Assembly: GCF_009901565.1 (NCBI RefSeq)
Contig: NZ_WXEW01000002.1
Coordinates: forward strand, 1-64,000
Source of the DNA: Herbidospora solisilvae
GTDB taxonomy: Bacteria > Actinomycetota > Actinomycetes > Streptosporangiales > Streptosporangiaceae
Reading direction: 5' to 3'
DNA: 64,000 nt
A program made the translations under genes and the position numbers. Positions 8,086 to 16,883 of the stretch are shown here, in pieces; positions within the stretch are counted from its first letter, which is position 1, and each line of letters begins with the position of its first letter. The notes beneath the pieces are model-generated. The model made no database searches and had not been told where the DNA came from. It saw only the letters and a list, made by a program, of their open reading frames with translations.

Positions 8086-10127
8086 CCCGGATGCGGACCC
8101 GTTTCGTGGTGCTCCACGTGGCGGTGCTGGCCCTGCTCGTCGTCCTCGGCGTGCGCCTCTACCAGGTGCAGGTCGTGCGGGGGCAGCAATACGTGGCGAA
8201 GGCGACCGAGACGCGCACCCGCGCGGTCATGGTGCCCGCGCTGCGCGGCCAGATCCTCGACTCGACCGGGCGGCCGCTGGTGCGGAACCTGACCCGGCTC
8301 GTGGTGTCGGTCGACCGCACCCAGTTGGAGCGCATGCCGCGCGGCGGGCAGGACGTGCTGGAGAAGCTCTCCGCCGTGCTCGGCACTCCGGTGACCAAGC
8401 TGCGGGAGCGGCTGCGGTCGTGCGGGCCGGGCGTCAGCCGTCCGTGCTGGACGGGCTCGCCCTACCAGCCGATCCCGGTCGACGACCGGGTGACCCAGCG
8501 CGAGGCGCTGACCATCCTGGAACGCCAGGAGGAGTTCCCCGGAGTGACCGCGGAGGTCCAGGCGCTGCGCGACTACCCGGGCGGGTCCGACGCCTCCCAG
8601 GTGCTCGGTTACCTTCAGCCGGTCACCCAGGAGGAGCTGGAGAAGCGCCAGGGCCTCAAAACGAGCTTCTCGGGTGTCGACCTCGTGGGGCGCGACGGTC
8701 TCGAGGCCGTCTACGACCACCAGCTGCGCGGCACCCCCGGCCTGCGCCGGGTCCAGGTCGACCGGATGGGCAAGGCGATCGGCGTCGAGCAGCAGGTCGC
8801 GCCGGTGGCCGGCGACACCCTGATCACCAGCATCGACGCGCGTGTCCAGTCGATCGTCGAGAAGGCGCTGGCCGACGCGATGAAGAAGGCGCCCCAGGCC
8901 GACGGCGCCGCCGGGGTCGTGCTCGACGCGCGCAACAGCCGGGTGATCGCGATGGCCAGCATGCCCAGCTACGACCCCCGGGTCTGGACGGGCGGCATCT
9001 CCGAGAAGGAATACCAGACGCTGCTGTCGGAGAAGGCGGGCAAGCCGCTGGTCTCCCGGGCGATCAAGGGCACCTTCGCGCCGGGTTCGACGTTCAAGGT
9101 CAGCTCGGTGTCGGCGATGGTCGCCGACGGCTACCCGCTCAACGGCACCTACGACTGCCCCGGCTCCTACATGGTCGGCGCGCGGGCGTTCAACAACTTC
9201 CGGGGCATCGGCCTCGGTCCCATGAACCTGCACACCGCCCTGGTGAAGTCGTGCGACACGATCTTCTACCGCGCGGCCTACGAGATGTGGCAGCGCGACG
9301 GCGGCATGCAGCCCAAGGCGACCGCCAAGGACCCGATGGCCGCGATGGCGCGCGCCTACGGCTTCGGCAAGCTCACCGGCGTCGACCTCGTCGGCGAGTC
9401 GCCGGGCCGGATCCCCGACCGCTTCTGGAAGAAGGAGTTGTGGGCGGCCACCCGCAAGACCAACTGCAACCGGGCCAAGACCGGCTACCCCGAGGTCAAG
9501 GACGCCGGCCGCGCCGCCTTCCTCAAGCAACTCGCCTACGAGAACTGCCTGGAGGGTTTCCAGTGGCGTCCCGGTGACGCCGCCAACTTCTCGATCGGCC
9601 AGGGCGACGTGCTGGTCACGCCGCTGCAGCTCGCCAACGCCTACGCCGCGCTGGTCGGCGACGGCAAGCTGCGCAGCCCGCGCATCGGCTGGGCGCTGAT
9701 GCGTCCCGACGGCAGCTCGTCCAAGATCATCGACTCGCCCGTGATCGGCAAGCTGCCGATCGACAAGAAGACCCGCGACTACATCAGGAACGCCCTCAGC
9801 GAGGTCGCCTCCGACGGTACGGCCGCGGGCGCCTTCGGCGGCTTCCCGATGGACGTGGTCCGCATCGGCGGCAAGACCGGTACGGCCGAGGTCTACGGCA
9901 AGCAGGACACCTCCTGGTTCGCCTCGTTCGCGCCCACCAAGAACCCCCGTTTCGTGGTCGTCGCCATGGTCTCCCAGGGCGGCATGGGCGGTTCGGCCGC
10001 CGCCCCGGCCGTGCGGCAGATCTACGAGGGCATCTACGGCCTGAACAAGCAGCCGGCGGCCCTGCCCGCCGGACGCCCGGCCGAGCACCTGCCGGTCATC
10101 GGCCCCGACGGGACGGTGAAGCGCTGA
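8082..10127 (+). CDS. mrdA: Penicillin-binding protein 2, class B transpeptidase
   Basis: Cross-links peptidoglycan during elongation. The 681 residues show an N-terminal membrane anchor (about residues 9-28), a PBP dimerisation domain beginning RGQILDSTGRPLVRN, and a transpeptidase domain. The active-site motif is GSTFK (Ser about 335, Lys about 338), the second motif is SCD (about 390) and the third is KTGTAE (about 598). ATG 8082 overlaps the mreD stop and the TGA overlaps the rodA start. Extra Cys residues near the second motif and in CGPGVSRPCW could form disulfides. Confidence 0.95.
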   Translation: MTRMRTRFVVLHVAVLALLVVLGVRLYQVQVVRGQQYVAKATETRTRAVMVPALRGQILDSTGRPLVRNLTRLVVSVDRTQLERMPRGGQDVLEKLSAVLGTPVTKLRERLRSCGPGVSRPCWTGSPYQPIPVDDRVTQREALTILERQEEFPGVTAEVQALRDYPGGSDASQVLGYLQPVTQEELEKRQGLKTSFSGVDLVGRDGLEAVYDHQLRGTPGLRRVQVDRMGKAIGVEQQVAPVAGDTLITSIDARVQSIVEKALADAMKKAPQADGAAGVVLDARNSRVIAMASMPSYDPRVWTGGISEKEYQTLLSEKAGKPLVSRAIKGTFAPGSTFKVSSVSAMVADGYPLNGTYDCPGSYMVGARAFNNFRGIGLGPMNLHTALVKSCDTIFYRAAYEMWQRDGGMQPKATAKDPMAAMARAYGFGKLTGVDLVGESPGRIPDRFWKKELWAATRKTNCNRAKTGYPEVKDAGRAAFLKQLAYENCLEGFQWRPGDAANFSIGQGDVLVTPLQLANAYAALVGDGKLRSPRIGWALMRPDGSSSKIIDSPVIGKLPIDKKTRDYIRNALSEVASDGTAAGAFGGFPMDVVRIGGKTGTAEVYGKQDTSWFASFAPTKNPRFVVVAMVSQGGMGGSAAAPAVRQIYEGIYGLNKQPAALPAGRPAEHLPVIGPDGTVKR

Positions 10128-11290
10128 TGTCCGCGCCGATCACCCGGATCCGCAAGCGGTCGCTGGCCAGCCGGGCCATCGGGACCGACGCCGCCGTCTG
10201 GCGGATGGACGGCCTGCTGTTCGTCTCCGTGGCCGCGTTGTGCACGATCAGCACCCTGCTGGTGTGGTCGTCCACCCGCACCTGGACGGCGGTCGAGCCG
10301 ACCGGCATGCTGAAGAAGCACCTGCTCATCCTGTGTGTCGGCGCCGTGTTGTGCGGTCTTGTCTCGATGGTCGACCATCGGCGGCTGCGGGCCTACGCGC
10401 CGGTCGCCTACGCGGCCGGGCTGGCCCTGCTGGCGCTGGTGATCACGCCGGTCGGGTCGACCGTCAACGGCTCCCACTCGTGGATCATGCTCGGCGGCGG
10501 CTTCGGACTGCAGCCCTCCGAGCTGGCCAAGCCCGCGCTGATCCTGCTACTGGCGATGTTGTTGTCGGAGCCCGCCGAGGGCACCGACCGGCCCCGGCCG
10601 CTCGACGTGGCGCTGTCGCTGGCGGCGGCGGCGCTGACGATGGGGCTGGTCATGCTCCAGCCCGACCTCGGCACCACGATGGTGCTGGCGGTGATCACCG
10701 GCAGCGTGCTGGTCTTCTCGGGCATCCGCAAGCGCTGGATCGCCCTCGTGCTGGTCGTCGCCGTGGTGGCGGCGGGACTGGTGTGGTTCCTGGGGCTGCT
10801 GCAGCCCTACCAGGTCGCCCGGTTCACCGCGTTCATGAACCCGGCCAGCGACCCGCGCGGCTTCGGCTACAACGCCACCCAGTCGCTGATCGCGATCGGC
10901 TCGGGCGAGATCTACGGCAAGGGGCTCTTCCAGGGCGGGCAGACCACCGGCCGGTTCGTGCCCGAGCAGCACACCGACTTCATCTTCACCGTCGCGGGCG
11001 AGGAGTTCGGCTTCCTCGGCGCGATCACGGTGGTGGTCCTGCTGGGCGTGGTGCTCGTCCGGGGGATCACGATCGCGCGGCAGTGCGACGACCGGTTCGG
11101 CGCGCTGGTCGCGGCGGCGATCGTCTGCTGGTTCGCGTTCCAGACGTTCATCAACGTCGGGATGACGATCGGCATCATGCCGATCACGGGACTGCCGCTC
11201 CCGTTCGTCTCCTACGGAGGAACCGCCACGTTGGCCAACATGATCAGCGTGGGGATGCTCCAGGCCATCCACAGCGGGCGGCGTACCTGA
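10127..11290 (+). CDS. rodA: SEDS glycosyltransferase RodA
   Basis: Polymerises lipid II into glycan strands together with the upstream class B PBP. The 387 residues have about ten membrane segments with SEDS signatures: GSHSWI, LQPSELAKPALIL, LQPDLGTTMV, GYNATQSLIAIGSGEIYGKG and the C-terminal LPFVSYGGT. The conserved Asp of QPDLG is present. The ATG overlaps the mrdA stop. Location beside MreBCD/PBP2 favours RodA over FtsW. Confidence 0.95.
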   Translation: MSAPITRIRKRSLASRAIGTDAAVWRMDGLLFVSVAALCTISTLLVWSSTRTWTAVEPTGMLKKHLLILCVGAVLCGLVSMVDHRRLRAYAPVAYAAGLALLALVITPVGSTVNGSHSWIMLGGGFGLQPSELAKPALILLLAMLLSEPAEGTDRPRPLDVALSLAAAALTMGLVMLQPDLGTTMVLAVITGSVLVFSGIRKRWIALVLVVAVVAAGLVWFLGLLQPYQVARFTAFMNPASDPRGFGYNATQSLIAIGSGEIYGKGLFQGGQTTGRFVPEQHTDFIFTVAGEEFGFLGAITVVVLLGVVLVRGITIARQCDDRFGALVAAAIVCWFAFQTFINVGMTIGIMPITGLPLPFVSYGGTATLANMISVGMLQAIHSGRRT

Positions 11291-11323
11291 GAGTGGTCCG
11301 CATGAAGGTGCGGCGGGCTCTCA
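11288..11323 (+). terminator. Possible terminator hairpin after rodA
   Basis: TGAGAG / CTCTCA encloses CCGCA / TGCGG, with symmetric 4-nt internal gaps and loop TGAAGG. It begins at the rodA stop. There is no T-tract, so termination is uncertain. Confidence 0.4.
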
Positions 11324-11398
11324 CTGGTGCCGCCACGGTTCGGCGAACACTCTGGGAACGAACCTTGAATAGGCGGTGACTCCGCAGACGGAGGAAGC

Positions 11399-11650
11399 GT
11401 GACCCCGGACGACGAGGCGCGTGAGCGAATGCGCGCGTTGGACCTGCTCCGCAAGGCCTTTCCCGATTACCGGATCGTTTACGGCAACGGCCGGTGGGCC
11501 GCCGCGGCGGCCGGCAACCCGCCGATGGTGTGGTTCGCCGACACCCCGGGCAGCCTCTGCGGGCAGTTGTTCATGGCCCAGGTCCGGAGCGGCGGTGAGG
11601 TGGGCCCTTTCCGGACGGGCCGTGAGAGCGGCTCGCAGGCTGCGCGGTGA
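11399..11650 (+). CDS. Small hypothetical protein
   Basis: An 83-residue soluble protein beginning MTPDDEARERMRALDLLRKAFP, with DYRIVYGNGRWAAAA in the middle. No catalytic motif is visible. GTG 11399 has GGAGGA about 5 nt upstream. It precedes the HTH/TPR regulator by about 55 bp. Small proteins of this kind often stand next to HTH regulators in actinomycetes, so a partner role is possible but not shown. Confidence 0.6.
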   Translation: MTPDDEARERMRALDLLRKAFPDYRIVYGNGRWAAAAAGNPPMVWFADTPGSLCGQLFMAQVRSGGEVGPFRTGRESGSQAAR

Positions 11651-11704
11651 CCGTTTCGTGACGATCGCGACGCTAGCGTGGCACCGTCCCCACCTGGAGA
11701 GAGC

Positions 11705-13120
11705 ATGACCTACTCCGCCCGCGGCGCCGACCGTTCCGCCATCCAGTTCGCCTCGGCGATCCGCGACCGCACCCTCGCGGCGCTGGGTGAACCGCCCTCG
11801 ACCGCGATCATCCACCAGATCGCGGAGGAGATCCACGCCGGTTCCCCGCAGACCTCACGCCTGAAGTGCATGCGGCTGGCCAACGGCTGGACCGTCGAAG
11901 AGGCGATCGAGCGGTTCCACGGCATGTGCGACCGGGCCGGCATCAAACGGCGCGGCCTGTCCGAACGCTCCTGGCGGGAGTGGGAGGCCGGGGCGCGGCC
12001 CGACCGTGAGTACACCGACCTGCTGTGCCGGCTGTTCGAGACCGGCCCGGTGCAGCTCGGCTTCGCCCGCGACTACACACCCGAGGAGGCCCGCCGGGCA
12101 CACGCCGCGGCCGGCACCGCCGACCCGGTCGAGGACGCCGCGCGCGAGGCCAGCGAGCACGCCGAGGAGGTCGAGAACAGCGAGCTCGGCGCGGGCGCGC
12201 TGGAACGTTTACGCACGCAGGTGGTCTGGGTGGGCCGGCGCTACGTCTGGGAGTCGCCGCTCCCGCTGTTCATCGAGATGCGGGTGTTGCAGGAGCAGAC
12301 CCGCAAGGCCCTCGACCGGCGCATCCACCCCGGACAGGCGCAGGACCTCTACTTCCTCACCGGCGCGCTCTGCGGCCTGATGGCCAACGCCAGCATGGAC
12401 ATGGGCCGCCGGCTGCCCGCCGACACCCTCGCCCGCGCGGCGTGGACGTACGGCCGCATCGCGGGGAACACCTCCCTCATGGGGTGGTCACGCGGGATGC
12501 AGGCGTCGGTGGCCCTGTGGGACCGGCGTTACGAGGACAGCTTCCGGTACGCCGGAGACGCGCTCACCCATCTCAACACGGGGTCGGGCGGGGCCCGGCT
12601 CTACATGCTCCGGGCCCGGTCGGCCGCGATGCTGGGCCGTACCGAAGAGGCGCGGGAGGCCCTGCTGCGGGCCGAGGAGGCGCGCGCCCGGGGCGGCCGC
12701 GACGAGCTCCACGACGAGATCGCCGGGGAGTTCGCCTTCCGGCCCGCCAAGCAGCACTACTACGCCGCCGTCACCCATCTCCATCTGGGCGACGCCTCCC
12801 GGGCGATCCAGGAGGCGGCCGAGTCGATCGCCCTCTACTCCACCGACGAGCGGGAGAACCGCTCCTACGGGTGCGAGGCCATGGCCCGCGCCCATCTGGC
12901 CATCGCCTACGTCATGGAGGACGACCAGGAGGGCGCCGAGCAGGCCGTGGCGCCACTGCTCGAACTGCCTCCCGACCGGCGCATCGACAGCCTGGGGGCC
13001 ACCCTCGCGGCCAGCCGGTCGCTGGTGTCCGACCGGATGGCCCGCCAGATCGAGGGGTTCTGCTCCGTCGGCCTCACCCACACCGTGGCCGCATCCGACC
13101 AGCGGAGGCTCTCCCCGTGA
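11705..13120 (+). CDS. HTH-TPR transcriptional regulator (XRE-like)
   Basis: A 471-residue regulator. An N-terminal helix-turn-helix region spans about residues 45-105 (LKCMRLANGWTVEEAIERF ... LSERSWREWEAG). A long helical domain with TPR-like repeats follows (LTGALCGLMANASMDMGR, YAGDALTHLNTG, EAREALLRAEEARARGG, YAAVTHLHLGDASRAIQEA). ATG 11705 with AGAGAG upstream is preferred over the ATG 27 bp earlier, which lacks a site. The stop overlaps the phosphotransferase start, so the two form an operon and may act together. The ligand is unknown. Confidence 0.8.
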   Translation: MTYSARGADRSAIQFASAIRDRTLAALGEPPSTAIIHQIAEEIHAGSPQTSRLKCMRLANGWTVEEAIERFHGMCDRAGIKRRGLSERSWREWEAGARPDREYTDLLCRLFETGPVQLGFARDYTPEEARRAHAAAGTADPVEDAAREASEHAEEVENSELGAGALERLRTQVVWVGRRYVWESPLPLFIEMRVLQEQTRKALDRRIHPGQAQDLYFLTGALCGLMANASMDMGRRLPADTLARAAWTYGRIAGNTSLMGWSRGMQASVALWDRRYEDSFRYAGDALTHLNTGSGGARLYMLRARSAAMLGRTEEAREALLRAEEARARGGRDELHDEIAGEFAFRPAKQHYYAAVTHLHLGDASRAIQEAAESIALYSTDERENRSYGCEAMARAHLAIAYVMEDDQEGAEQAVAPLLELPPDRRIDSLGATLAASRSLVSDRMARQIEGFCSVGLTHTVAASDQRRLSP

Positions 13121-14001
13121 CCGTCCCCCTCGTCGCCGGAATCCCGGGAGCGCTGATCGAGGCCTGCCGCGAGGCCGGTCTGAGCTCCGCCGGGGCCCGG
13201 CTCCTGCGCAGCTTCGCCAACGTCGTCTACCACCTGCCGGAAGAGGGTCTGGTGGTACGCATGGCGACCGCCACCACGCCCGGCAAGTACGACCGCCTGG
13301 TCACCTCCATCAAGGTCACCCGGTGGTTGTCCGCGCAGGGCTTCCCGGCCACCCGGCCCGCCGAGGTCCGTCAGCCCATCGCGGTCGACGGCCACCTGGT
13401 GACCTTCTGGCACTACGAGGAGCAGGACGGCCCGCCCCCCGGTCCCGTCCCGCTCGGCCTGCTGCTCCGGCGGCTGCACGCGCTGCCGCCGGTGCCGTTC
13501 GACCTGCCGACCTACGACCCGTTCGGGACCATCAGGCGGGCCATCGCGGACGCCCGCGCGATCGATCCCGAAGAGCGCGAGTGGCTGACCGAACGGTGCT
13601 CGGCGCTCTCCGACGCCTATTACGAGCGGCTGGAGTTCTCCCTGCCGTACGGACTCGTTCACGGTGACGCGCACCGGGGAAACCTGCTCCGTACACCTGG
13701 GGGCCACCTGCTGTGCGACTGGGACTCGGTGAGCGCCGGGCCACGTGAGATCGACCTGGCGCCGACCATGGCCGGGGTCAGGTTCGGTCTCACCGAGGCG
13801 CAGCGCGACGGATTCGTCGAGGCCTACGGCTACGACATCCGCCACTGGGCCGGTTATCCGGTGCTGCGCGACACCCGGGAGCTCCAGACCCTGACGGCGC
13901 TGCTGAGGAACGCCCACCTCGACCGCGAGGCCCTGGGAGTGCTGCGGTTCCGGCTGGCCTCGCTCCGGGCGGGCGACAACCGGACCTGGCGCGCCTTCTA
14001 G
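13117..14001 (+). CDS. Aminoglycoside phosphotransferase-family protein
   Basis: A 294-residue kinase-like protein. The catalytic loop YGLVHGDAHRGNLL (Asp about 187) and the metal site LCDWDSVSAGPREIDLAP are intact, so it is probably active. The N-lobe is short, with VVYHLPEEGLVVRM. The substrate cannot be told; this family includes small-molecule and antibiotic kinases. GTG 13117 overlaps the TGA of the HTH/TPR gene. The same pairing of an HTH regulator with an APH kinase is seen in other actinomycetes (general knowledge, not checked here). Confidence 0.85.
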   Translation: MTVPLVAGIPGALIEACREAGLSSAGARLLRSFANVVYHLPEEGLVVRMATATTPGKYDRLVTSIKVTRWLSAQGFPATRPAEVRQPIAVDGHLVTFWHYEEQDGPPPGPVPLGLLLRRLHALPPVPFDLPTYDPFGTIRRAIADARAIDPEEREWLTERCSALSDAYYERLEFSLPYGLVHGDAHRGNLLRTPGGHLLCDWDSVSAGPREIDLAPTMAGVRFGLTEAQRDGFVEAYGYDIRHWAGYPVLRDTRELQTLTALLRNAHLDREALGVLRFRLASLRAGDNRTWRAF

Positions 14002-14020
14002 CTCCTATACCCTGGGTCAC

Positions 14021-15946
14021 ATGTCTGTCGAGTCGCTGTTTCCCCGCCTGGAAGCCCTGCTGCCCAAGGTGCAGAAGCCGATCCAGTACGTCGGGGGTGA
14101 GCTCAACTCGACGGTCAAGGACTGGGACGAGGCCACGGTTCGCTGGGCGCTGATGTATCCCGACGCCTACGAGGTCGGCCTGCCCAACCAGGGCGTCCAG
14201 ATCCTCTACGAGATCCTCAACGAGCTCCCCGAGACCCTGGCCGAGCGGACCTACGCGGTCTGGCCCGACCTGGAGCGGCTGATGCGGGCCGAAGGCGTCC
14301 CGCAGTTCACCGTCGACGCCCACCGGCCGGTGCGCGCGTTCGACGTGCTGGGCCTGTCGTTCTCGACGGAGCTCGGCTACACCAACATGCTGACCGCGCT
14401 CGACCTGGCGGGCATCCCGCTCAGCGCGGCCGACCGGGGTCCCGACGACCCGATCGTGCTGGCCGGCGGCCACGCGGCGTTCAACCCCGAGCCGATCGCC
14501 GACTTCATCGACGCCGCCGTGCTCGGCGACGGCGAGCAGATCGCCATCGCGATCTCCGAGGTCATCCGCGAGTGGAAGGCCGAGGGCGAGCCCGGCGGGC
14601 GCGACGGCGTGCTGCTGCGGCTGGCCGAGACCGGCGGGGTCTACGTCCCGAGGTTCTACGACGTCGAATACCTGCCCGACGGGCGGATCAAGCGGGTCGT
14701 GCCCAACCGTTCGGGGGTTCCCTCGCGGGTGTTCAAGCACACCGTGATGGACCTCGACGAGTGGCCCTACCCGAAGAAGCCGCTGGTTCCGCTGGCCGAG
14801 ACGGTCCACGAGCGGTTCAGCGTGGAGATCTTCCGGGGCTGCACCCGCGGCTGTCGGTTCTGCCAGGCGGGCATGATCACCCGTCCGGTGCGCGAACGGT
14901 CGATCACCACGATCGGCGCGATGGTCGACAACGGCATCAGGGAGTCCGGCTTCAGCGAGGTCGGGCTGCTGTCGTTGTCGAGCGCCGACCACTCGGAGAT
15001 CGGCGACGTCGCCAAGGGCCTGGCCGACCGCTACGAGGGCAGCAACGTCTCGCTCTCGCTGCCGTCGACCCGGGTCGACGCGTTCAACATCGACCTGGCC
15101 AACGAGTTCTCCCGCAACGGGCGCCGGTCCGGGCTCACCTTCGCCCCCGAGGGCGGCTCGGAGCGGATGCGCAAGGTCATCAACAAGATGGTCAGCGAGG
15201 AAGACCTGATCCGCACCGTCACCACGGCCTACAGCCAGGGGTGGCGGCAGGTGAAGCTCTACTTCATGTGCGGCCTGCCGACCGAGGAGGACGTCGACGT
15301 CCTCGGCATCGCCGATCTGGCGCGGAAGGTCATCCAGGCCGGCCGTGAGGCGACCGGGTCGCGCGACGTCCGCTGCACGGTGTCGATCGGCGGGTTCGTG
15401 CCCAAGCCGCACACCCCGTTCCAGTGGGCGGCGCAGGCCGACCACGAGACCGTCGACCGGCGGCTGCGGGAGCTCCGCAACGCCCTGCGCAACGACAAGC
15501 AGTACGGCAAGGCGATCGGCATGCGCTACCACGACGGCAAGCCGTCGATCGTGGAGGGCCTGCTGTCCCGGGGCGACCGCCGCGTCGGCAAGATCATCCG
15601 AGCGGTCTGGGAAGACGGGGGCCGTTTCGACGGCTGGAGCGAGCACTTCTCGTACGACCGGTGGATGGCCTGCGCCGCCGAGGCGCTCGACGGGGAGCCG
15701 GTCGACGTCGACTGGTACACCATCCGGGAGCGCGAGGAGCACGAGGTGCTCCCGTGGGATCACCTCGACGCCGGCCTCGACCGCGAGTGGCTCTGGCAGG
15801 ACTGGCAGGACGCCGTCAACGACGTCGAGGTCGAAGACTGCCGCTGGACGCCCTGCTACGACTGCGGCGTCTGCCCGACCATGGGCACGGAGATCCAGAT
15901 CGGCCCGACGGGCCGCAAACTGCTCCCGCTGACGGTCGTATCCTGA
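14021..15946 (+). CDS. Radical SAM protein, TIGR03960 family, with B12-binding-like domain
   Basis: A 641-residue radical SAM enzyme of unknown reaction. The N-terminal region (about residues 50-190, including VLGLSFSTELGYTNM and VLAGGHAAFNPEP) resembles a B12-binding domain. The cluster motif CTRGCRFC is at about 274-281, followed by GLTFAPEGGSERMR. A Cys-rich C-terminus (CYDCGVCPTMG) may hold a second site. It is paired with the DUF2344 protein downstream, the usual arrangement next to rne in actinobacteria. TACCCT ends 7 nt before the ATG, suggesting leaderless transcription. Confidence 0.9.
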   Translation: MSVESLFPRLEALLPKVQKPIQYVGGELNSTVKDWDEATVRWALMYPDAYEVGLPNQGVQILYEILNELPETLAERTYAVWPDLERLMRAEGVPQFTVDAHRPVRAFDVLGLSFSTELGYTNMLTALDLAGIPLSAADRGPDDPIVLAGGHAAFNPEPIADFIDAAVLGDGEQIAIAISEVIREWKAEGEPGGRDGVLLRLAETGGVYVPRFYDVEYLPDGRIKRVVPNRSGVPSRVFKHTVMDLDEWPYPKKPLVPLAETVHERFSVEIFRGCTRGCRFCQAGMITRPVRERSITTIGAMVDNGIRESGFSEVGLLSLSSADHSEIGDVAKGLADRYEGSNVSLSLPSTRVDAFNIDLANEFSRNGRRSGLTFAPEGGSERMRKVINKMVSEEDLIRTVTTAYSQGWRQVKLYFMCGLPTEEDVDVLGIADLARKVIQAGREATGSRDVRCTVSIGGFVPKPHTPFQWAAQADHETVDRRLRELRNALRNDKQYGKAIGMRYHDGKPSIVEGLLSRGDRRVGKIIRAVWEDGGRFDGWSEHFSYDRWMACAAEALDGEPVDVDWYTIREREEHEVLPWDHLDAGLDREWLWQDWQDAVNDVEVEDCRWTPCYDCGVCPTMGTEIQIGPTGRKLLPLTVVS

Positions 15947-16012
15947 GGAAGACGGCCCGGGGGAGCGGCTTCCCCCAGGCCCACGAAACGAGACTGGAAG
16001 GAACACGGACCT

Positions 16013-16777
16013 CTGAAACCCGCACCCGATGGGCCCCCGCCCGCGCCGGTGGCGCAGCGTCTGCGCGTGCGCTACGCGAAACGAGGGCGGCTGCGCTTCA
16101 CGAGTCACCGCGACATCTCCCGTGCCGTCGAAAGGGCGGTCCGGCGGGCTGACATCCCGGTGGCCTTCAGCGCCGGGTTCAGCCCTCACCCGAGGATCTC
16201 CTACGCGGGTGCCGCCCCCACCGGGGTGGCCAGCGAGGCCGAATACCTCGAGATCGCGGTGACCCGCCCCTGCCGTCCGCAGGAGTTGCGCGCCGCCCTC
16301 GACGCCTCGCTGCCGCCGGGCCTCGACGTCCTCGACGTGGTCGAGGCACGCGCGGGCAGCCTGGCCGACCGGCTGGAGGGCTCGTTGTGGGAGGTGCGCC
16401 TGCCGGGAGCCGATCCGGCGGCGGCCGAGGGTGCGGTGAAGGAATTCATGACCGCAGGAGAGGTCGCGGTCGAACGCCTGACCAAGAAGGGGATGCGGAA
16501 CTTCGACGCCCGGGGGGCCGTGGTGTCGCTGACCGCTGACCAGGACGATCACGTGGAGGGAGGGCCGAATCAGTCGTGTGTCATACTTCGCATGGTTGTT
16601 CGGCACGAAACTCCGGCCGTCCGACCCGACGACGTGCTCATGGGTCTGCGTCTCGTGGCCGACTTCGCGCCGCCGTCACCGCCTTCGGTGACCAGGCTGG
16701 CGCAGGGGCCCCTGGACGCGTCGACCGGTGAGCCCGCCGACCCGCTCGAAGCCGACCGGGTTGGTGGAGACCAATAG
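16013..16777 (+). CDS. DUF2344 (TIGR03936) protein, possible CTG start
   Basis: A soluble protein of about 242-254 residues with the DUF2344 signature RLRFTSHRDISRAVERAVRRADIPVAFSAGF-type N-terminus and PHPRISYAGAAPTGVASEAEYLEI block. Its role is unknown but it travels with the TIGR03960 radical SAM protein, often near rne. The first conventional start, GTG 16049, has no ribosome site. An in-frame CTG at 16013 follows GGAAGGA by about 10 nt and gives the N-terminus (M)KPAPDGPPPAPVAQRLR. I place the start there with caution. Confidence 0.8.
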   Translation: MKPAPDGPPPAPVAQRLRVRYAKRGRLRFTSHRDISRAVERAVRRADIPVAFSAGFSPHPRISYAGAAPTGVASEAEYLEIAVTRPCRPQELRAALDASLPPGLDVLDVVEARAGSLADRLEGSLWEVRLPGADPAAAEGAVKEFMTAGEVAVERLTKKGMRNFDARGAVVSLTADQDDHVEGGPNQSCVILRMVVRHETPAVRPDDVLMGLRLVADFAPPSPPSVTRLAQGPLDASTGEPADPLEADRVGGDQ

Positions 16778-16831
16778 GACTTGCCGCCATGGCCCCGGAA
16801 GGTGGCCGGGCGGACCACGAGAGACGAGAAG

Positions 16832-16866
16832 AGCCCCCGCGCGGCGCGGAAACGCGCCCGGGGGCT
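16832..16866 (+). promoter_or_regulatory. Structured 5' leader hairpin of rne/rng
   Basis: AGCCCCCG / CGGGGGCT encloses GCGCG-GAAA-CGCGC, a stem capped by a GNRA-type tetraloop, with a 4-nt bulge on the left. It ends 17 nt before the RNase ATG and has no T-tract. RNase E autoregulation through a leader hairpin is known in enterobacteria. A similar role here is inference. Confidence 0.45.
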
Positions 16867-16883
16867 GACGGGAGAGCGCCCGC

